From Rhodospirillaceae bacterium (GTDB taxonomy: Bacteria; Pseudomonadota; Alphaproteobacteria; Rhodospirillales; UBA2165), in contig PBNV01000064.1 of assembly GCA_002723345.1 (NCBI GenBank), positions 1 through 35,626 of the forward strand: DNA of 35,626 bases, given 5' to 3'. The first letter of the stretch is position 1, and each line of letters opens with the position of its first letter. Positions 33,037 to 35,626 of the stretch are shown piece after piece. The position numbers and the translations under genes are program-made. The notes under the pieces are model-generated. The model was not told where the DNA came from. It searched no databases and worked only from the letters and a program-made list of their open reading frames with translations.

Positions 33037-33213
33037 TTACAAACTTGTTTCATCCCCGTCCGTGGCAATAAAGGCCTCATCATTGAGATAGGGACACCAT
33101 GAAAGTTGAAGGTCGCGTGAGCCATATTGGACTTTGCGGTTAGATGTGCTGATTTTTCCGTCGACGATACTTCCGCCACCGCCAATGTAGGTCAGGCCGA
33201 ACGATGATTTCAT
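33037..33213 (-). CDS. Small coupled protein of 58 residues, unknown function
   Basis: The ATG overlaps the stop of the SnoaL-like gene as ATGA (33210-33213), a classic coupling arrangement. The protein is MKSSFGLTYIGGGGSIVDGK followed by a polar stretch with NRKVQYGSRDLQLSWCPYLN and an acidic end (ATDGDETSL). It has no hydrophobic helix. Codon use resembles its neighbours. I do not recognise the family; it could be a remnant of a larger protein or a small accessory protein of the aldolase/hydratase operon. The aldolase starts 55 nt later. Confidence 0.5.
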   Translation of the reverse strand: MKSSFGLTYIGGGGSIVDGKISTSNRKVQYGSRDLQLSWCPYLNDEAFIATDGDETSL

Positions 33214-33617
33214 CGGTTTGCGACCTCGGCCAAATCGTTCCAGACTTTTTGGTTTGTGAGAAGACCATCCCTCACGACGAACCGATCGATGAAGCGAATG
33301 TCTCCAAAGATTGAGCCGTCCGGCCATTGGCCGTGCAGGGTACCGAAACAGTACACGACGTTCTCATCACCGGCGGGACAGAAGTCAAATTGTTCATAGG
33401 CTTTCTTAACCCATTGATATCTGGGCCTCCCCCAGGAGACGAGCTCGTCCAGTGTGTGGAATGTCTGGTCTCCCGGAAAGTGCATTTGGAAGTCGTCAGC
33501 CAAAAAGGATGCGGCGCCTGCTAGATCTCGGTCCTCCATTGCCTGAAGGTACCCTTTGATCATCCTAATCGTGCTGTCAGCGTTGGTCCTTGCGGTTTTT
33601 CTGTCTGTCATTGCCAT
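33210..33617 (-). CDS. SnoaL/NTF2-like protein
   Basis: This 135-residue cone-fold protein has STIRMIKGYLQAMEDRDLAGAASFLADDFQMHFPG (helix pair and first strand), then GRPRYQWVKKAYEQFDF and GSIFGDIRFIDRFVVRDGLLTNQKVWND. The pattern is the ketosteroid-isomerase/SnoaL type, which includes lyases, isomerases and oxygenase beta subunits. It is the first gene of the minus-strand operon with the 58-residue protein, the aldolase and ligJ. An isomerase (tautomerase) role for the oxalomesaconate keto/enol forms is conceivable but only inference. An alternative ATG lies two codons later. Only 46 nt separate it from the divergent molybdoenzyme gene. Confidence 0.8.
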   Translation of the reverse strand: MAMTDRKTARTNADSTIRMIKGYLQAMEDRDLAGAASFLADDFQMHFPGDQTFHTLDELVSWGRPRYQWVKKAYEQFDFCPAGDENVVYCFGTLHGQWPDGSIFGDIRFIDRFVVRDGLLTNQKVWNDLAEVANR

Positions 33618-33663
33618 TAATCCAAAAGGTGACGTTTGATAATTTTACAGCTAATCTGCCTAA

Positions 33664-35626
33664 ATGACCAAATATATGACAGCCACCCATTGGGGGGCGT
33701 ATCAGGTGGAGGTCGAAAACGGCCAGGTTTCGGCGCTCACACCATTCGATCACGATCCTGATCCTTCTCCCATCGGGCTCGGTATGCCGCAGGCGCTCAG
33801 TGATGCAGTCCGCATTAGACAGCCCATGGTGCGCAAGGCTTGGTTGGAGAAAGGTAGGGATCAGACAGGCGCGACCCCGACAAAAGGCCGGGGAAAAGGT
33901 CCATTTGTTGCTGTCTCCTGGGAACGAGCCTGGGATCTAGCGGCAGACGAACTGGAGCGAGTGCGCACCAACTTTGGCAATCAGGCTATCTATGCTGGAT
34001 CCTATGGATGGGGAAGTGCGGGACGCTTCCATCATCCCAGCAGCCATCTCCATCGTTTCATGAAATGTGCGGGTGGGTATACGGATAGCATCAACACATA
34101 TAGTTTTGCTGCTGCTGAGGTCATCCTCCCCCATGTTATCGGGCTCGGTATGTTTCAACAAATTGAGCTCAACACGCCTCTTACAATGGTGGCAGAGCAC
34201 ACGGAATTAGTTGTCTCCTTTGGCGGTATTCCGATGAAAAATACCCAGGTTGATGGCGGTGGAACAGGCAAGCACGGCGTCAAAACCGACCTGCTGCGAT
34301 GCAGGAATAAGGGCGTTCGTTTTGTGAGCTTTAGTCCTCTTAAAAGTGACATGGCAGACTTTTTAACGGCCGAATGGCGGCCTCTCCGGCCCAATACGGA
34401 TACTGCGCTAATGATGGGTCTGGCTCATGAGCTTGTATCTCGAGGAAAGCATTGCTCTGCCTTCCTCGAGAGCCATTGCATCGGCTTCGAGAGGTTCGAG
34501 GCCTATTTAATGGGTAAAACGGATGGTGTCCCGAAAAATGCCGAGTGGGCCGGTGCGATTGCCGGCGTTGCTCCGAATATGATCCGGGAACTTGCTACGG
34601 AAATGTCCTCCAAACGAACCATGATTAATCTTAGCTGGTCGACCCAACGTACCGATCACGGGGAACAGGCTTTCTGGATGGCCATAACCCTGGCGGCTAT
34701 TTTGGGGCAGATTGGTCTTCCCGGTGGCGGTTTTGCATTGGGCTATGGTGCCACTAACCTTGTTGGACGCGCGCCATCAGGAATTCCCAAGCCAGCCTTG
34801 CCGCAAGGGGAGAATTTAGTCAGGGACTATATACCTGTTGCCCGAATTTCTGACATGTTATTAAACCCTGGCGAGCAATTTGTGTATGACGGCGAACAGC
34901 GCACCTATCCAGATATCAAGATTGTGTACTGGTGCGGGGGTAATCCATTTCATCATCATCAGGACCTTAATAAGATGGTTGAGGCCTGGCAGAAACCAGA
35001 GACGGTTATCGTTCACGAAGCTTGGTGGAACGCCAACGCGCGTCATGCTGATATAATCTTTCCAATGGCGACGACCTTGGAGCGAGACGACATCGGTGTG
35101 GGCCGCACAGACAGCTATTTTTTCGCCATGCAAAAAGCGACGGAACCCTATGGCGACACCAAAACAGATTACGAAATATTTACCGGTTTGGCAGCTCGGC
35201 TTGACTGTGAGTTAGACTACACAGAAGGTCGGAATGCGCAGGAATGGTTGGAGCATATGTTTGATAGGCTGCGCCAAAATGCAGCTGCGCTTGGCGAAGA
35301 GATGCCCAGTCTGGAAGAATTCTGGGAGCGGGGCTATCACAAGTTCTCTGATCCCGAAGGGGCAGTTTTTATGAGCGCATTCCGGAAAGACCCAATTAGG
35401 CATGCCCTGGGCACCCCCTCAGGGAAAATTGAGATCTTTTCGGAAAAAATAGATGGCTTTGGTTATTTAGATTGTCCGGGGCATCCCGTCTGGCAAGAAC
35501 CTGCCGAGTGGTTGGGGGCGGATCTCGTTGAGCGGTTCCCCTTGCATCTGATTTCAAATCAGCCGGACACTCGTCTCCACAGCCAATACGACAATGGGGG
35601 ATATAGCCAAAGCAACAAGCTTAAAG
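33664..35626 (+). CDS. Molybdopterin oxidoreductase, BisC/DMSO-reductase-like (3' truncated by window end)
   Basis: The visible 654 residues resemble E. coli biotin sulfoxide reductase BisC throughout: TATHWGAYQVEVENG, QPMVRKAWLEKG, IYAGSYGWGSAGRFHHPS (S118 is the Mo ligand; Y114 and W116 match DMSO-reductase active-site residues), MITLAAILGQIGLPGGGF-type sequence (LAAILGQIGLPGGGFALGYG), CGGNPFHHHQDLN, WWNANARHADIIFPMATTLER and the start of the dinucleotide-binding domain (HLISNQPDTRLHSQYD). There is no Tat signal and no N-terminal [4Fe-4S] Cys motif, so it should be a cytoplasmic S- or N-oxide reductase. About 100 C-terminal residues are missing at the window edge. No clear ribosome-binding site precedes the ATG; an in-frame TAA sits directly before it. 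Confidence 0.93.
   Translation, partial: MTKYMTATHWGAYQVEVENGQVSALTPFDHDPDPSPIGLGMPQALSDAVRIRQPMVRKAWLEKGRDQTGATPTKGRGKGPFVAVSWERAWDLAADELERVRTNFGNQAIYAGSYGWGSAGRFHHPSSHLHRFMKCAGGYTDSINTYSFAAAEVILPHVIGLGMFQQIELNTPLTMVAEHTELVVSFGGIPMKNTQVDGGGTGKHGVKTDLLRCRNKGVRFVSFSPLKSDMADFLTAEWRPLRPNTDTALMMGLAHELVSRGKHCSAFLESHCIGFERFEAYLMGKTDGVPKNAEWAGAIAGVAPNMIRELATEMSSKRTMINLSWSTQRTDHGEQAFWMAITLAAILGQIGLPGGGFALGYGATNLVGRAPSGIPKPALPQGENLVRDYIPVARISDMLLNPGEQFVYDGEQRTYPDIKIVYWCGGNPFHHHQDLNKMVEAWQKPETVIVHEAWWNANARHADIIFPMATTLERDDIGVGRTDSYFFAMQKATEPYGDTKTDYEIFTGLAARLDCELDYTEGRNAQEWLEHMFDRLRQNAAALGEEMPSLEEFWERGYHKFSDPEGAVFMSAFRKDPIRHALGTPSGKIEIFSEKIDGFGYLDCPGHPVWQEPAEWLGADLVERFPLHLISNQPDTRLHSQYDNGGYSQSNKLK

Noticed and set aside
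32982..33185. 68-codon N-terminal extension of the HpaI-type aldolase
   Set aside because: It overlaps the 58-residue coupled gene, has no similarity to the aldolase family, and the family N-terminus fits the ATG at 32981.

Overview
The window looks like chromosomal DNA of a free-living, probably marine, alphaproteobacterium of moderate GC. This is inferred from gene content: a KdsB-like protein and an LPS-type glycosyltransferase (Gram-negative), TRAP transport, many stand-alone NAD(P)-dependent enzymes and a LigJ-type aromatic pathway. I see no rRNA, IS element, integrase, phage gene or CRISPR array. One tRNA gene, Ser(TGA), lies near 18.8 kb.

Layout. 0.1-2.3 kb (+): an M24 metallopeptidase-fold enzyme related to DddP and a KdsB-like protein that has lost its nucleotide and metal motifs. 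2.3-10.4 kb, mostly on the minus strand: a FrnE-type DsbA protein, a cold-shock protein, a DUF2786 protein whose best start codon is AUA, a gene-free structured stretch, a small membrane-anchored protein, an MBL-fold hydrolase, a disordered Lys/Ser-rich protein, an AtzA/TrzN-class amidohydrolase, a VOC protein (+) and the SelO AMPylase. 10.6-16.9 kb (+): an NmrA-like reductase, a TRAP transporter (binding protein plus fused DctQM permease) followed by a ketopantoate-reductase-like protein, and a second NmrA-like protein. 17-18.7 kb (+): a DUF1007/NicO metal-transport pair. 18.8-20 kb: tRNA-Ser and a GT2 glycosyltransferase.

20.3-35.6 kb is an aromatic or amino-aromatic catabolism region in several transcription units: (i) kynureninase, class A flavin monooxygenase, FAH-fold hydrolase, aldo/keto reductase and SDR (+); (ii) Rieske dioxygenase alpha and beta, an HcaT-like MFS permease and a TauE-type exporter (-); (iii) an NAD-dependent epimerase/reductase (+); (iv) a SnoaL-like protein, a 58-residue coupled small protein, an HpcH/HpaI-type aldolase and the 4-oxalomesaconate hydratase LigJ (-); (v) a BisC-like molybdoenzyme (+) cut by the window end. 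Unit iv encodes the last two steps of the protocatechuate-4,5 or gallate pathway, apparently with an HpaI-fold aldolase in place of LigK. No ring-cleavage dioxygenase and no Rieske reductase or ferredoxin is visible, so these must be encoded elsewhere.

The best candidates for something undescribed are the LigJ/HpaI-aldolase/SnoaL/58-residue operon, the kynureninase-flavin monooxygenase-acylpyruvase cluster, the TRAP binding protein lacking the usual substrate arginine, the degenerate KdsB homologue, and the structured gene-free stretch at 4.3-4.7 kb, which may encode an RNA. All family calls were made by eye; no search was run.
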